The translations under genes and the position numbers were made by a program. From Pseudomonas sp. Bc-h (GTDB taxonomy: Bacteria > Pseudomonadota > Gammaproteobacteria > Pseudomonadales > Pseudomonadaceae), in NCBI RefSeq assembly GCF_002080045.1, contig NZ_MUIN01000007.1:63062-127061 (forward strand): a stretch of DNA of 64,000 nt, written 5' to 3'. Positions 44,943 to 55,192 of the stretch are shown here, one piece after another. The notes under the pieces were generated by a model. That model ran no database searches. It had not been told where the DNA came from and saw nothing but the letters and a program-made list of their open reading frames with translations. Numbering within the stretch: the stretch's first letter is position 1; each line of letters begins with the position of its first letter.

Positions 44943-46532
44943 TCAGGCCAGCGTCGGTTGTTGTGCAGCAGGCAGTTCAGCGTCACCGCGTTCGAAGTGG
45001 TATCGACCGGTGTGCAGGCTGCTCGGGCCGAGGCGCGCAAACTTGATCATCAGGTACATCTCGATGATCAGCAGCACGGTGTAGAAGCCCACCAGCGCCA
45101 GAATCGAGCCCAGTACATCGCCGGAAGACAGCGTCGAGGCGGACAGATGCACCGGCAGCACTTCACCAATGGACCAGGGCTGACGGCCATGCTCGGCCAC
45201 CCACCAGCCGGTCTGGGTGGCGATCCATGGCAACGGCAGGCTGAACAGCGCCCACTTGAGCAGCCAGCGCTTGCTCGCTTCGTTCTTGCGCGCCGAAGCC
45301 CAGAAGGCACAGGCGAACAACAGCAGCATGAGCACACCGCTGAGGACCATCAGGCGAAAGGTCCAGAAGATCGACGCCACATGGGGGATGGAATCCAGCG
45401 CGGCCTGATGAATCTGCTGCTCGTTGGCGTCGACTACTTTGTCGGTGTACTTCTTCAACAGCAGGCCGTAGCCCAGGTCCCTCTTCACCTCGTTGAAGGC
45501 ATTGAGGGTCTGCTCGCTCTTGTCACCGGCGCGCAACTTGCCCAGCAGATCGTACGCGACCATGCCGTTGCGGATACGGCCCTGGTGCTCGCTGACCAGG
45601 TCCTTGATCCCGGTCACCTGCTTGTCCACCGAGCGGGTGGCGATGATGCCCATCACGTAGGGGATCTTCACCGCGTAATCGGTGCGCTGGGTTTCCTGAT
45701 TCGGCAGGCCGAACAAGGTGAACGCAGCGGGTGCCGGTTCGGTTTCCCATTCGGCTTCGATGGCGGCGAGCTTGGTTTTCTGTACGTCGCCAATTTCGTA
45801 GCCGGACTCATCGCCCAGCACGATCACCGAGAGAATCGAGGCCATGCCGAAGGCAGCCGCGATGGCAAACGAGCGTCGTGCAAAACCAATATCGCGGCCT
45901 TTGAGCAAATACCAACTGGAAATCGCTAGCACGAAGATCGCGCCCGTGACGTAACCGCTGGCTACGGTGTGGACGAATTTGACCTGAGCCACCGGGTTGA
46001 AAATCAGGTCGCTGAAGCTGGTCAGCTCCATGCGCATCGTGGTGAAGTTGAACTCGGCGCCGACCGGGTTCTGCATCCAGCCGTTGGCGATGAGAATCCA
46101 CAGCGCCGACATGTTCGAGCCGATCGCCACCAGCCAGGTGACGGCCAGATGCTGCACGCGGGTCAGGCGGTCCCAGCCGAAGAAGAACAGGCCGATGAAG
46201 GTCGATTCGAGGAAGAACGCCATCATCCCTTCGATGGCCAGCGGCGCACCGAAGATGTCGCCCACGTAATGGCTGTAGTACGCCCAGTTGGTGCCGAACT
46301 GGAACTCCATGGTCAAGCCGGTGGTGACGCCCAGGGCGAAGTTGATGCCGAACAGCTTGCCCCAGAACCTTGTCATGTCCTTGTAGACCTGTTTGCCGGT
46401 CATCACGTAGACCGACTCCATGATCGCCAGCAAAAAGGTCATGCCCAGCGTCAACGGGACGAACAGAAAGTGGTACAGCGCGGTCATTGCGAACTGCAGT
46501 CGAGATAAGTCGACGACTGATTCCGAAATCAT
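44943..46532 (-). CDS. cydA: Cytochrome bd ubiquinol oxidase subunit I, long Q-loop type
   Basis: A 529-residue subunit carrying hemes b558, b595 and d. The N-terminus has [23 protein letters not shown] with the axial His. The Q-loop is long: [22 protein letters not shown] is followed by [15 protein letters not shown] and continues to [13 protein letters not shown]. The same motifs occur in E. coli CydA; this is unlike the shorter CioA found in the cyanide-insensitive oxidase of P. aeruginosa. [18 protein letters not shown] near the end binds heme/quinol. Its start overlaps the cydP stop by 4 bp. Confidence 0.96.
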   Translation of the reverse strand: MISESVVDLSRLQFAMTALYHFLFVPLTLGMTFLLAIMESVYVMTGKQVYKDMTRFWGKLFGINFALGVTTGLTMEFQFGTNWAYYSHYVGDIFGAPLAIEGMMAFFLESTFIGLFFFGWDRLTRVQHLAVTWLVAIGSNMSALWILIANGWMQNPVGAEFNFTTMRMELTSFSDLIFNPVAQVKFVHTVASGYVTGAIFVLAISSWYLLKGRDIGFARRSFAIAAAFGMASILSVIVLGDESGYEIGDVQKTKLAAIEAEWETEPAPAAFTLFGLPNQETQRTDYAVKIPYVMGIIATRSVDKQVTGIKDLVSEHQGRIRNGMVAYDLLGKLRAGDKSEQTLNAFNEVKRDLGYGLLLKKYTDKVVDANEQQIHQAALDSIPHVASIFWTFRLMVLSGVLMLLLFACAFWASARKNEASKRWLLKWALFSLPLPWIATQTGWWVAEHGRQPWSIGEVLPVHLSASTLSSGDVLGSILALVGFYTVLLIIEMYLMIKFARLGPSSLHTGRYHFERGDAELPAAQQPTLA

Positions 46533-46726
46533 TTTGGGTTCTTCTCAGAAGGTTCGGGAGGGGCGCCCAGTACATGCAGGCCAACTTGCACCCCGTCGTC
46601 CTTGACCCCGACCGGCGCGTCGAACCAGACGCTGCGGATACCCATCAGCAAGACGAGTTTGATCACCAGGATCAGACCGATGTCTTTGGCCAGCGGGTGT
46701 TTGAGGAAATCGAAAGGACCAGGCAT
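46529..46726 (-). CDS. cydP: Cytochrome oxidase putative small subunit CydP
   Basis: A 65-residue protein with one hydrophobic helix ([21 protein letters not shown]). [20 protein letters not shown] and [19 protein letters not shown] match the family called CydP. It is the first gene of the operon, with an ANR-type box about 55 bp upstream. The role is assumed to be assembly or stability of the bd oxidase, from its position only. Confidence 0.85.
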   Translation of the reverse strand: MPGPFDFLKHPLAKDIGLILVIKLVLLMGIRSVWFDAPVGVKDDGVQVGLHVLGAPPEPSEKNPK

Positions 46727-46780
46727 GTTGAGGACTCATCGGGGTGCAGGGTATTTTTCCTACAGACCTGTCCGAGACTT

Positions 46781-46794
46781 TTGACCTGGATCAA
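46781..46794 (-). promoter_or_regulatory. ANR/FNR-type box upstream of the cyd operon
   Basis: TTGACCTGGATCAA (minus strand TTGAT-CCAG-GTCAA) matches the ANR/FNR consensus TTGAT-N4-ATCAA at nine of ten positions. Its centre is 61 bp from the cydP start. If it sits at -41.5, transcription starts near 46746, and the AAAAAT run around 46752-46757 would be the -10 element. This fits oxygen-limited induction of cytochrome bd. Confidence 0.7.
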
Positions 46795-46800
46795 GAAAGA

Positions 46801-47349
46801 TGATGAGTAGGATGTGGCGTGTTGACGCAGCGTTTTTATCTTCACCAATGTAGGAATTTTCGAGCGGCTGTGAACCTCAATGGGAATTAATGTAGATGGC
46901 TGTAAGACTCGGCCGACATTCTCCCTCTCAATGAAAGAACGCTTCTGTAGGAATTGCCTTTTCGATGCGACAGAAACGACCATAAAACCAGGCTTCCAAA
47001 CAGCCTTCAAAAGACCGGCCCGGCAAAAACAGTTATTGATCGCCACCCTCGCAGCGCGGTTTTCAAAGACAAACAAACACCTCAACTTCACATAACTTCC
47101 CCGCAATCATTGAGTGCCGCATAGACAACCGGGTTTTCCATGCTGACGTTTTTACCGATATTTCCAAGCGCTCACCACTGAAACAATTACCGTCGAGCGA
47201 TTATTCAAATACTTCGCGTGGACACATTTAGCAAGCACTCCCCCCGCCACTGTTTTTATTCTTTTGTACTCTTTCATCCATGCCATTCACTTGACGTGCA
47301 TGTGGCACTTTCCCTTCTACCGGGATCATCCCGAAAGAGCGCTGAATAT
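46801..47349. other. AT-rich upstream region of the Tc locus
   Basis: About 550 bp between the ANR box and tccA. It has lower GC than its surroundings and contains TGTAGGAATT twice (46851 and 46946). No credible gene was found; the short frames are unsupported. It should contain the promoter of the Tc operon, but I cannot choose one with confidence. Confidence 0.45.
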
Positions 47350-50300
47350 ATGACTGACCACAATCCACTGCTGCGCAACATTCTCACCCCTCTGACATCC
47401 TCCTCGGCGTCCGCAAACCACCTTGAACCTCAAGGGCGGACGCTGGACGCAACCCTGACCAAAGAGGCCGCATTCGAAGCGGCGCTCAAGACACTGGACG
47501 TGCGTTCGGTGTTCGACATTATCCGACAGCCCAAGGCGCACTTCTGCGAGCAGTTTTCCGAACTGTGCGAACACCACCCTGTCTTGAATGAACTCAACCC
47601 CGAACTCACTTACGATCATGCAATGTGTTATGCCGTTCAGATCGGTCGTTTGTACCGCGACGAACAGGTTTCATCCTCCGACATTGCCAACTCCGGATTT
47701 AATACTCCTGACTCTCCCAAGTACCAGGATCTGTTCAATGAGCAGTGGGATGAGTTCTGCAAAGTAGGCGCCATCGCCGCCATTGATTCGCCTGTCGCCT
47801 ACCTGCGGTCCCTGTATCGGTTGATTACCGACGTCATCGAGTCGGGTGACGACGGTAGCCGGCCCAAGATAAAGCTGGACACGCGGCGTCCTGATCTGAA
47901 GGACCTGTTGATCGATCAACAATCGACATTCACGCCTTTACCGATGTTGAACATCGTCAATGACGTTTTGAGCAAAAGCATTGAAAGTTTTCTCGACAAA
48001 GATGCCGATCTCGTGGCGCAAGAGATGATGAACAAACGGCATCCATTTCTGTTTCCCTACCACTTTGCTCATCAACAATGTCAGTTGAGCTTAGGCCAGA
48101 GCAAACACCCACTCGGGTCCATCAACTATCGCATCAGCCAACCATTGCCGACCGGGCGAGACGCAAGGAATGAATACGGACAGCATGCCCACGCAAGCAC
48201 AATCGCACAGACGTTGCTGGCGGGCTTGAGCCCCGAGCAACAACGGATCGTAACAGAGCCCACCCCCTTTCCCGACGCTGCGGATGTGCCTCCAGACGTT
48301 GAGCGGGCGTTTTTCAAACGACATTATGGTGTGGAGGTTTCACCCGGCCATGAGAACCCACTGACAACGCTTGGCACGTTCATGACCCAAACCGGCTCCA
48401 GTGCCGAGCAGGTCGAAGCATTACTTGCCACACGCCAATACTCGCCAACACACTCCCCCAACTGTCTTTCGCCTGATCCCGTACACACCAGAGCAGGCAC
48501 GACGTCAACACTCCCCTCATCGTCGGATTACGGCGCCTGCTACGTCAACGGTGCCAATTCGGTAGAGGCGCTGAAACCTGCGACGGCTTCAGAGGACAAC
48601 TCGCTGAAGCTGGTTGTACAGGTGACCGATGAAGGTACGACGGTTCGCCTGGCCAATACCTCGCTGCAACGTTTTGACCGCCTGCAACGCATGATTCGCC
48701 TGCAACGCTGGATGAATATCTCTTTCGCCGAACTGGACACTTTGATCGTCGCAGCGATGCGCGCCGAAGGTGAGGCGAATCTGCAGATGGCCCTGAATGA
48801 CAACACCCTGCGGACCTTGGGTGTGTTCCGTTATCTCAGCGGCCGCTACGACATAACGGCGGAGGAATTCGCCGCGCTGCTGCATGACCTATCACCCTAC
48901 GCGGACAAGAACCGCATGCCGCTGTTCGACGAAGTGTTCAATAACCCGGTCCTGTTCGACACGCCCCTGACCCTTGATCAGACTGAATTTGAAACGTCCA
49001 GCAGCGCGCCGGAAGATCAAAGGACGGTGTACCAGTTGTGCGCCAGCCTGGGATTACAGCCCACGGCAGCCTCTCTCGAACGCGTGGCCCACAACACGCG
49101 AACGTATGTCGGAACGCTGCGCCGCTCGTTGGCAACCGTGTCCTCGTTCTACCGCCAGGCACGCATCGCCCGTCTGTTGAGCCTGACTGCGCAAGACGGC
49201 TGGGCAGTGGCAGATGCGTTGGGAAGCGACGCCTACCATCAGGCCTTGGCACGAGGGACGCTGCGCACTGAAGGCAATGACCCGGATATCCTCGACGTTC
49301 TGATGCAGATGGACTGGGCAGTGTCCTGGCTCAAACAAAGCGCAAAAGACATCACCACCGTCCGCACGCAAATTGGCCTGGATCCCAGTGCGTTAATCCC
49401 GACCCAGGCGCTGGTCGATCGTCTGAATCAACTGCATCATCAGTCGAGCCAGTCACGGGTCACCTACCAACACATCCGCGACCTCAACCTGCCCAACAAC
49501 GCGTCGAATTCAATTGACTGGTTCATTGAAATCAGACGAACGCTCGTCAGTGGCTCAGGCCTGGTCAACGCACTGCCACTGCAACCGGTCGACGACGTCA
49601 GAGCACAACTGGATGAAGCGCTGTTGAGCCTGATCGAGCCCATGGCGCTTGAACCTGGCGCCAAAACCGAGGCGAGAAACGCACTTTGTCAACTGCTGCT
49701 AGGCGCTCATGACGCGCAGGCCGTGCTGATCGAACGGTTGTTGCAGGAACTCGCGGAGCTGCAAATGGACCAGGCGGCGCTGGTGCTTCACTGGTCAGGA
49801 CTCTCCACACCTGCACTATTGACGCTGCTCGAGGAGGCGGTGGATGACAATCTCCTGACCGTCGAGCATTTCGACCCGACACTGCTGAGCGCACTGCAGA
49901 CCGTCGTCCGTCATGCGCACATTGCCACCGAGCTGGACCTGAGCGAATTGGCGTTGCGTCTGTTTCTGGTGTCGCCCTCCTGGCTGGGTGCGCCGATGCA
50001 TGCCCAGACGCCGTCGCTGGCATCGTTGTATCTGCTCGAGCGCTACGCCCACCTGGTGCATGAAGCCGACGTACCGGACGCCGGGTTGCTCAATTATCTA
50101 ACGCTTGCCAATGCCCCGGGGGCGGCGCGGCTCGACACCGAGGCCCTCGCCAGCGAACTCGCGCGGCTGTTGAACTGGAGCAAGAGCGAGCTGCTCACCC
50201 ATGTGCTTACGCTGCCCGACCACAAAGCGGTCAACCTGGCGCATGTGGACTGGCTTTATCGCTGCAAGCAGACCGGCGACGACAGTGGCCTGAGCGCTGC

Positions 50301-50391
50301 CAGCCTGCAACTCGCCCTCACACTGAACGTGCAAAGCCCGCTTGAGCAATGGCAGGCCATGGGTAATGCCGCAATGGCGGCCATCCGTTAA
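47350..50391 (+). CDS. Tc toxin TcA component, N-terminal half (TccA-like)
   Basis: A 1013-residue protein (Photorhabdus TccA is about 965). The N-terminal region KEAAFEAALKTLDVRSVFDIIRQPKAHFCEQFSEL and GFNTPDSPKYQDLFNEQWDEFCKVGAIAAIDSPVAYLRSLYRLI match the VRP1 (Salmonella virulence plasmid 28 kDa) domain of TcA proteins. The rest forms the alpha-helical shell region of TcA. MTDHNPLLRN at 47350 is the likely start; the open frame from GTG 47218 adds 44 residues of non-family sequence. With the next gene it would make one complete TcA pentamer subunit. Spacing to the next gene is 35 bp. Confidence 0.85.
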   Translation: MTDHNPLLRNILTPLTSSSASANHLEPQGRTLDATLTKEAAFEAALKTLDVRSVFDIIRQPKAHFCEQFSELCEHHPVLNELNPELTYDHAMCYAVQIGRLYRDEQVSSSDIANSGFNTPDSPKYQDLFNEQWDEFCKVGAIAAIDSPVAYLRSLYRLITDVIESGDDGSRPKIKLDTRRPDLKDLLIDQQSTFTPLPMLNIVNDVLSKSIESFLDKDADLVAQEMMNKRHPFLFPYHFAHQQCQLSLGQSKHPLGSINYRISQPLPTGRDARNEYGQHAHASTIAQTLLAGLSPEQQRIVTEPTPFPDAADVPPDVERAFFKRHYGVEVSPGHENPLTTLGTFMTQTGSSAEQVEALLATRQYSPTHSPNCLSPDPVHTRAGTTSTLPSSSDYGACYVNGANSVEALKPATASEDNSLKLVVQVTDEGTTVRLANTSLQRFDRLQRMIRLQRWMNISFAELDTLIVAAMRAEGEANLQMALNDNTLRTLGVFRYLSGRYDITAEEFAALLHDLSPYADKNRMPLFDEVFNNPVLFDTPLTLDQTEFETSSSAPEDQRTVYQLCASLGLQPTAASLERVAHNTRTYVGTLRRSLATVSSFYRQARIARLLSLTAQDGWAVADALGSDAYHQALARGTLRTEGNDPDILDVLMQMDWAVSWLKQSAKDITTVRTQIGLDPSALIPTQALVDRLNQLHHQSSQSRVTYQHIRDLNLPNNASNSIDWFIEIRRTLVSGSGLVNALPLQPVDDVRAQLDEALLSLIEPMALEPGAKTEARNALCQLLLGAHDAQAVLIERLLQELAELQMDQAALVLHWSGLSTPALLTLLEEAVDDNLLTVEHFDPTLLSALQTVVRHAHIATELDLSELALRLFLVSPSWLGAPMHAQTPSLASLYLLERYAHLVHEADVPDAGLLNYLTLANAPGAARLDTEALASELARLLNWSKSELLTHVLTLPDHKAVNLAHVDWLYRCKQTGDDSGLSAASLQLALTLNVQSPLEQWQAMGNAAMAAIR

Positions 50392-50426
50392 TCGACTCAT
50401 CCCATTTCATGATCTAAGGAAAGAAC

Positions 50427-53400
50427 ATGTTCACAGCCATCGACAGTCAACTCAATGAAGCATTACGTGACGCATTGGTTGCTTACTTCCTTGACGAAGT
50501 CGTCAAGGGAAGTTCGCAGCTCGAAACCCTGGGGCTGCCAGAAACGATCAAGGACGCCAACGATCTCTATCAGTTCCTGCTGCTGGATGTGCAGGTTAGC
50601 CAGAAGGTAGAAACCAGTCGTGTCGCATCGGCCATCAGCAGCCTGCAGCAGTACATCAATGCCATTTTCATGGGCATGGAGCCGGGGTATGAAAACGAGA
50701 GTCTGGAATCCAGCGTGGTCACGCATTGGCGTGAACAACAGGCTCAATATCCGCTGTGGGCTGCCAGCCAACAACTGGCGTGGTACCCGGAGATTTATAT
50801 TGACCCTTCGCTACGCCTGAAAAAAACCCCGTATTTCCAGCAACTTGAACAGGACATCAACCAGAACAGGATCAACGTCGATACCGTCCAGGAAGCGGTC
50901 AAAAGCTACCTGACCAAGTTCGAGCGAGTGGCCAACTTGCATGTGGTCAACGGTTATGTCACCTCCGACAAGTTCGGCGACGGCACTTACTACTTCATCG
51001 GCAAAGCGCGGGGTGAAACGGCCTACTACTGGCGCTCCGTTGACATGTCCCAGCGCAGCTTCAAGGAGGGTGCCGACGGGCCCAGGATGGATAACCCACA
51101 GCCGGGGGCCTGGACCACCTGGGAGCAGGCCGACTTGCCGATTTCCGAAAACGCATTGGGGGACACCCTGCGCCCGGTGTATTTCAATAACCGGTTGTTC
51201 GTCACCTGGCTTGAATACCAGCCCAGTGACAACGCGGCCCTGAGCGTGTCACCCAGCGCAAACGACACACCGACGGTCGAAAGCACTTCGCTCGTGCGCA
51301 TGATGATGGTCTATAAGAAATACGACGACAGCTGGAGCGCCCCGAATGCCTGCCTGACGTGGTACACGAATATCGCGCCGCAGAGTCTGAAAACCATCAC
51401 TGTGCAGGATACGGCGACCTCGCTGTTCCTTGCCCTGTATGCCGATTACACGCCTGGGGCGGCCGAGGATGGAAGCGCCGATACGTACGCGCTGCTGAAG
51501 ACCTCGAGTATGGACAGAAACTTCAATCTGACTGAGTTGTTCCCCGCCAGCGGGGAAGTACCAGAGAGTGATCCCGGGGCTGTCACAAAAGAAATCCATG
51601 TACTTAAACTGGGTCGGCTGTTTGCGCATATAAACCCGCAGCGCTTGCAGTTCAGAGTGCCGCCTCTGGACATCAGGTTAAAATCGGTCGAAAGTTTTAG
51701 TCCATTCCCCACGTCCGATGAATGGAATATCGATCAATTACAGGGTTGTGTTGCCGAAGCGCTGGAAAGCGACGTCATTTACGACCAGGAAAACGCCACG
51801 CTTGAGTTCCACTCGAAACTGAGCCGCTCGCCTGAAGACTTCACCACCCGCCTCGACATTTCAACGTGGGCCCCACTGGGCAGAGAAGGCCTGGTTTTAA
51901 AGTTTGTGTTCGACCAGGACGACCCCAGCCCCACACATATGAAGCTACTCTCCGGGTCCACCATCGAAGGGAACTCGGGATGGAGGCAAGAGGACGCCTC
52001 GATCGACGCCTACAGTTTCAAACAAACCGACGGTGTTGCCAGTCCTTACCTTTTGTGCGACTCGCCACTTACCGAGCGATTTACGGTTGTGGGAACGGGA
52101 AGAGGTCCTTTTCCCATTCACGACAAATATGTGAACAGAGCTGCCGTCCGCGAAATATTGAAATCGTCGTCCCTCTCCGGAACCTCAGTATTAACGCGTT
52201 ATACAAAAGGGGTAGAAATAAGTTCGACCACCGGGCGGCTCAACCATCACGACCGAGCCGGCCAGACCGACTTCCAGCATCACATTGCTCGTCCGACCTC
52301 AATACGCTCCAAAGAAGCCGTATGGCCACAGGCCTATTCCCAAAACCGCGTATCCCTTGGCTCGGCATCGGAGCGGGGTGACCTGCTCCCTCCTGACACC
52401 CTCGTACTAAAACTACCCATCAACGAGGAAACCTTGCGGCCGGATTGGGGCGTCACTTGGCCACCGGTCGAGCAGGACGGCCGGTTCATTCCATTCATGC
52501 ACGGGATTACCGTAAGGAAAGGCAGAACCCTCGTCGGTCACGCAATCAAAGGTGTGCTGGTAGAGCTCCAACATTTACCGCTGACCTCCAAAACGCTGAT
52601 CGCCCCAAAAATCAATACCCGCCACAGCGAAACACTGGGCACTGCCGAGTTCATCGATTTCGAAGGGACGGACATTGGCTACAGCGACGGATCGGACACC
52701 GAGAAGCGCTCTCCCCTGCGCATGAACACGCTGTTTGCCCGTGAGTTGACGCAGAAGGTCGATGTAGCGCTGGAGTATCTGCTGACCTGGGAAACCCAGG
52801 GTCTACCGGAGCCGCCCATGAACGACAGTGGCGATGGAAAATCAGCCACGATGGACTTTCACGGTGCAAACGGCCAGTACTTCTGGGAGCTGTTTCTGCA
52901 TATGCCGTTCCTGATCGGCCATCGGCTGAATCTGGAACACGACTTCGCACAAGCCGAGCGCTGGTACAACTTCATCTTCGACCCAAGCCGCAAAGCCGAC
53001 TCCGCGACGGGGCGTCCGGCCTTCTGGAATGTGCGACCGCTGGTGGCGGACCAGACCAGTCCGGGTTACGCCACTTCTGCAGCTACCGATCCTGACGGCA
53101 TCGCCATGAGTCACCCGATTCGTTATCAGAAAGCCATTTACCGGCATTACCTGCAGAACCTGGTCGACCAGGGCGACGCAGCGTATCGACAGCTGACCCC
53201 GGACAGTCTGAATGAGGCCAAACTGTGGTACGTGCGCGTGTTGGAAATGCTTGGGAACCGACCGGATGTCAGGTTGATCGATCACTGGACGCCCATTACC
53301 TTGCAGGAGCTGACTTCAGCGCCAAACCCCCATCTACGAAGCTTCGAGCTGCAACTGGTGCAGCAGGATCAACTGCGCCTTGACAGCCAGAAAGCCAATG

Positions 53401-55190
53401 GTGGCCAGTCCGCCTACCGTTTCGAACAACCACCGTTGCGGTTGCGTACCTTCAGCCAGGACCCCACCCTGAGCGAACTGGATAGCCCGCACTTTCGTGT
53501 GCCGATCAACTTCAAGCTGGTGGCGCTGTGGGAGGGTCTGGAGTCACGGCTGCGAAATCTTCGTGACAATCGCACCCTGGATGGCAAGCCGCTGTCCCCC
53601 GCGCTGTATGCAGCGCCTTTGAACCCCGGGGAAATGCTGGCAAATCTCGGCCAGAATGCATCGGGAAGCAGAGGCAACCGCAACCTGACCCTGAGCACGC
53701 CGCATTACCGTTTTGCGGTCATGCACCCACGGGCGAACGCGGCGGTCGAAACCTTGATCCAGTTCGGTCATACCTTGCTGTCGTTGATCGAGCGCAAAGA
53801 ACAGTCCGAGCTACAGGAACTGCAACACCAACAGGCCTGGGACTTCGCTCAGCTCGCCGTCGATCTGCAAAAACAAACGCTCAAGGTCGATCAGCAAAAC
53901 CGCGCCGCCTTGCTCGCCAGCCGACAGGTCGTTGAAGCACGCCTGAACTTCTACAGCGAGCGCAGCGATGAAGTGGTCAGCGCTGGCGAAATCGCCGCAG
54001 GCGCTGCTCACCTGGCAGGACGCCATGCAGAAACGGTATCGGCCGTGGCCGATGTGGTGGGTTGCGCACTGAAAACCGCTCCGAACCACTTCGGGATGAT
54101 TGCCGGCCTCGCCAACGGGGTCATTACCGGCGGTTGGCGCCTTGAAGGCCCGGCGGAAATGGCCAGTTCGGCTGCAGCGGGCATAGCGGCAACCCTGCAC
54201 GGTGTCGGCGATGCACTGGACCGTGTCGAGCAATACCGCCGTCGTCATCAAGAGTGGATGCTCGCCCGTGACCAGGCGAGCCTTGAAGTGGCACAGATCG
54301 ACGCCCAACTCGCGGTGCTGGACGAACAGACACATATCTCGGAACTCCAGCTGCATCAGGCAGAAACGGCCTTGGCGCAGGCGAAGATCACCTACGCGTT
54401 TCTTGGCAAACGCTTTACCCAGTCGCAGCTGTATCAGTGGTTGAACGGTCAGTTGGCGTCGTTCTACTACCAGGCGTACGACGCCACGCTGTCTCTGTGC
54501 CTGGCTGCAGAAGCTTGCTGGCAATACGAGATGGCAGACTTCTCCACGCGTTTCATCCAGACAACGGCCTGGAACGCGACCCATCGGGGCTTGAGCGTCG
54601 GGGAATCGTTGAAGGTCGATCTGCTGAAAATGGAAAGTGCCTATCTGTCTCGTAACGATCGGCTACTGGAAATCACCAAGACCGTGTCCTTGCGCCAGCT
54701 GTTGGAGAAGGACCCTGACTCGAACGTCAACGAGGATTGGGACACGATTCATCACAGGCTTCGAACTCAAGGCAATGTGGATTTCGAACTGACCCAGGCG
54801 ATGTTCGACCACGACTACCCTGGCCAGTATTGCCGACGCATCGCGCGAGTCAGCGTGTCGCTGCCCGTGACACTCGGCCCCTACGAGGACATCCGCGCCA
54901 CGCTGACACAGACCTATAACAAGGTTGAATTGGCTTCGGTCGGGATCAACAGCGTTCGCGAGAATCTGCGCGCCAGCCAGCAGATCGCGCTGTCCAGCGG
55001 CATCGATGACGACGGCATGTTCACCTTGAACTTCGACGACGACCGTTACCTGCCATTCGAAGGCACGGGCGCCGTCTCGCGCTGGTCGCTGCAGTTCTCC
55101 AATCATGCAACGCAACAGGCAGCCCTGGATTCACTGACCGACATCATCGTGCATGTGCAATACACCGCCAAACCGAGTGAGGGTGTGTGA
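50427..55190 (+). CDS. Tc toxin TcA component, C-terminal half (TccB-like)
   Basis: A 1587-residue protein (TccB is about 1565). The N-terminal part includes the TcA neuraminidase-like region (NRINVDTVQEAVKSYLTKFERVANL then GYVTSDKFGDGTYYFIGKARGETAYYWR). The C-terminal ~600 residues hold NLEHDFAQAERWYNFIFDPS, a long coiled coil (RKEQSELQELQHQQAWDFAQLAVDLQKQTLKVDQQNRAAL) and the pore/TcB-binding region with INSVRENLRASQQIALSSGIDDDGMF and FEGTGAVSRWSLQF, as in TcdA1. It forms the injection channel. AAGGAAAG lies upstream of ATG 50427. Its stop overlaps the next gene's open frame. Confidence 0.9.
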   Translation: MFTAIDSQLNEALRDALVAYFLDEVVKGSSQLETLGLPETIKDANDLYQFLLLDVQVSQKVETSRVASAISSLQQYINAIFMGMEPGYENESLESSVVTHWREQQAQYPLWAASQQLAWYPEIYIDPSLRLKKTPYFQQLEQDINQNRINVDTVQEAVKSYLTKFERVANLHVVNGYVTSDKFGDGTYYFIGKARGETAYYWRSVDMSQRSFKEGADGPRMDNPQPGAWTTWEQADLPISENALGDTLRPVYFNNRLFVTWLEYQPSDNAALSVSPSANDTPTVESTSLVRMMMVYKKYDDSWSAPNACLTWYTNIAPQSLKTITVQDTATSLFLALYADYTPGAAEDGSADTYALLKTSSMDRNFNLTELFPASGEVPESDPGAVTKEIHVLKLGRLFAHINPQRLQFRVPPLDIRLKSVESFSPFPTSDEWNIDQLQGCVAEALESDVIYDQENATLEFHSKLSRSPEDFTTRLDISTWAPLGREGLVLKFVFDQDDPSPTHMKLLSGSTIEGNSGWRQEDASIDAYSFKQTDGVASPYLLCDSPLTERFTVVGTGRGPFPIHDKYVNRAAVREILKSSSLSGTSVLTRYTKGVEISSTTGRLNHHDRAGQTDFQHHIARPTSIRSKEAVWPQAYSQNRVSLGSASERGDLLPPDTLVLKLPINEETLRPDWGVTWPPVEQDGRFIPFMHGITVRKGRTLVGHAIKGVLVELQHLPLTSKTLIAPKINTRHSETLGTAEFIDFEGTDIGYSDGSDTEKRSPLRMNTLFARELTQKVDVALEYLLTWETQGLPEPPMNDSGDGKSATMDFHGANGQYFWELFLHMPFLIGHRLNLEHDFAQAERWYNFIFDPSRKADSATGRPAFWNVRPLVADQTSPGYATSAATDPDGIAMSHPIRYQKAIYRHYLQNLVDQGDAAYRQLTPDSLNEAKLWYVRVLEMLGNRPDVRLIDHWTPITLQELTSAPNPHLRSFELQLVQQDQLRLDSQKANGGQSAYRFEQPPLRLRTFSQDPTLSELDSPHFRVPINFKLVALWEGLESRLRNLRDNRTLDGKPLSPALYAAPLNPGEMLANLGQNASGSRGNRNLTLSTPHYRFAVMHPRANAAVETLIQFGHTLLSLIERKEQSELQELQHQQAWDFAQLAVDLQKQTLKVDQQNRAALLASRQVVEARLNFYSERSDEVVSAGEIAAGAAHLAGRHAETVSAVADVVGCALKTAPNHFGMIAGLANGVITGGWRLEGPAEMASSAAAGIAATLHGVGDALDRVEQYRRRHQEWMLARDQASLEVAQIDAQLAVLDEQTHISELQLHQAETALAQAKITYAFLGKRFTQSQLYQWLNGQLASFYYQAYDATLSLCLAAEACWQYEMADFSTRFIQTTAWNATHRGLSVGESLKVDLLKMESAYLSRNDRLLEITKTVSLRQLLEKDPDSNVNEDWDTIHHRLRTQGNVDFELTQAMFDHDYPGQYCRRIARVSVSLPVTLGPYEDIRATLTQTYNKVELASVGINSVRENLRASQQIALSSGIDDDGMFTLNFDDDRYLPFEGTGAVSRWSLQFSNHATQQAALDSLTDIIVHVQYTAKPSEGV

Positions 55191-55192
55191 GC

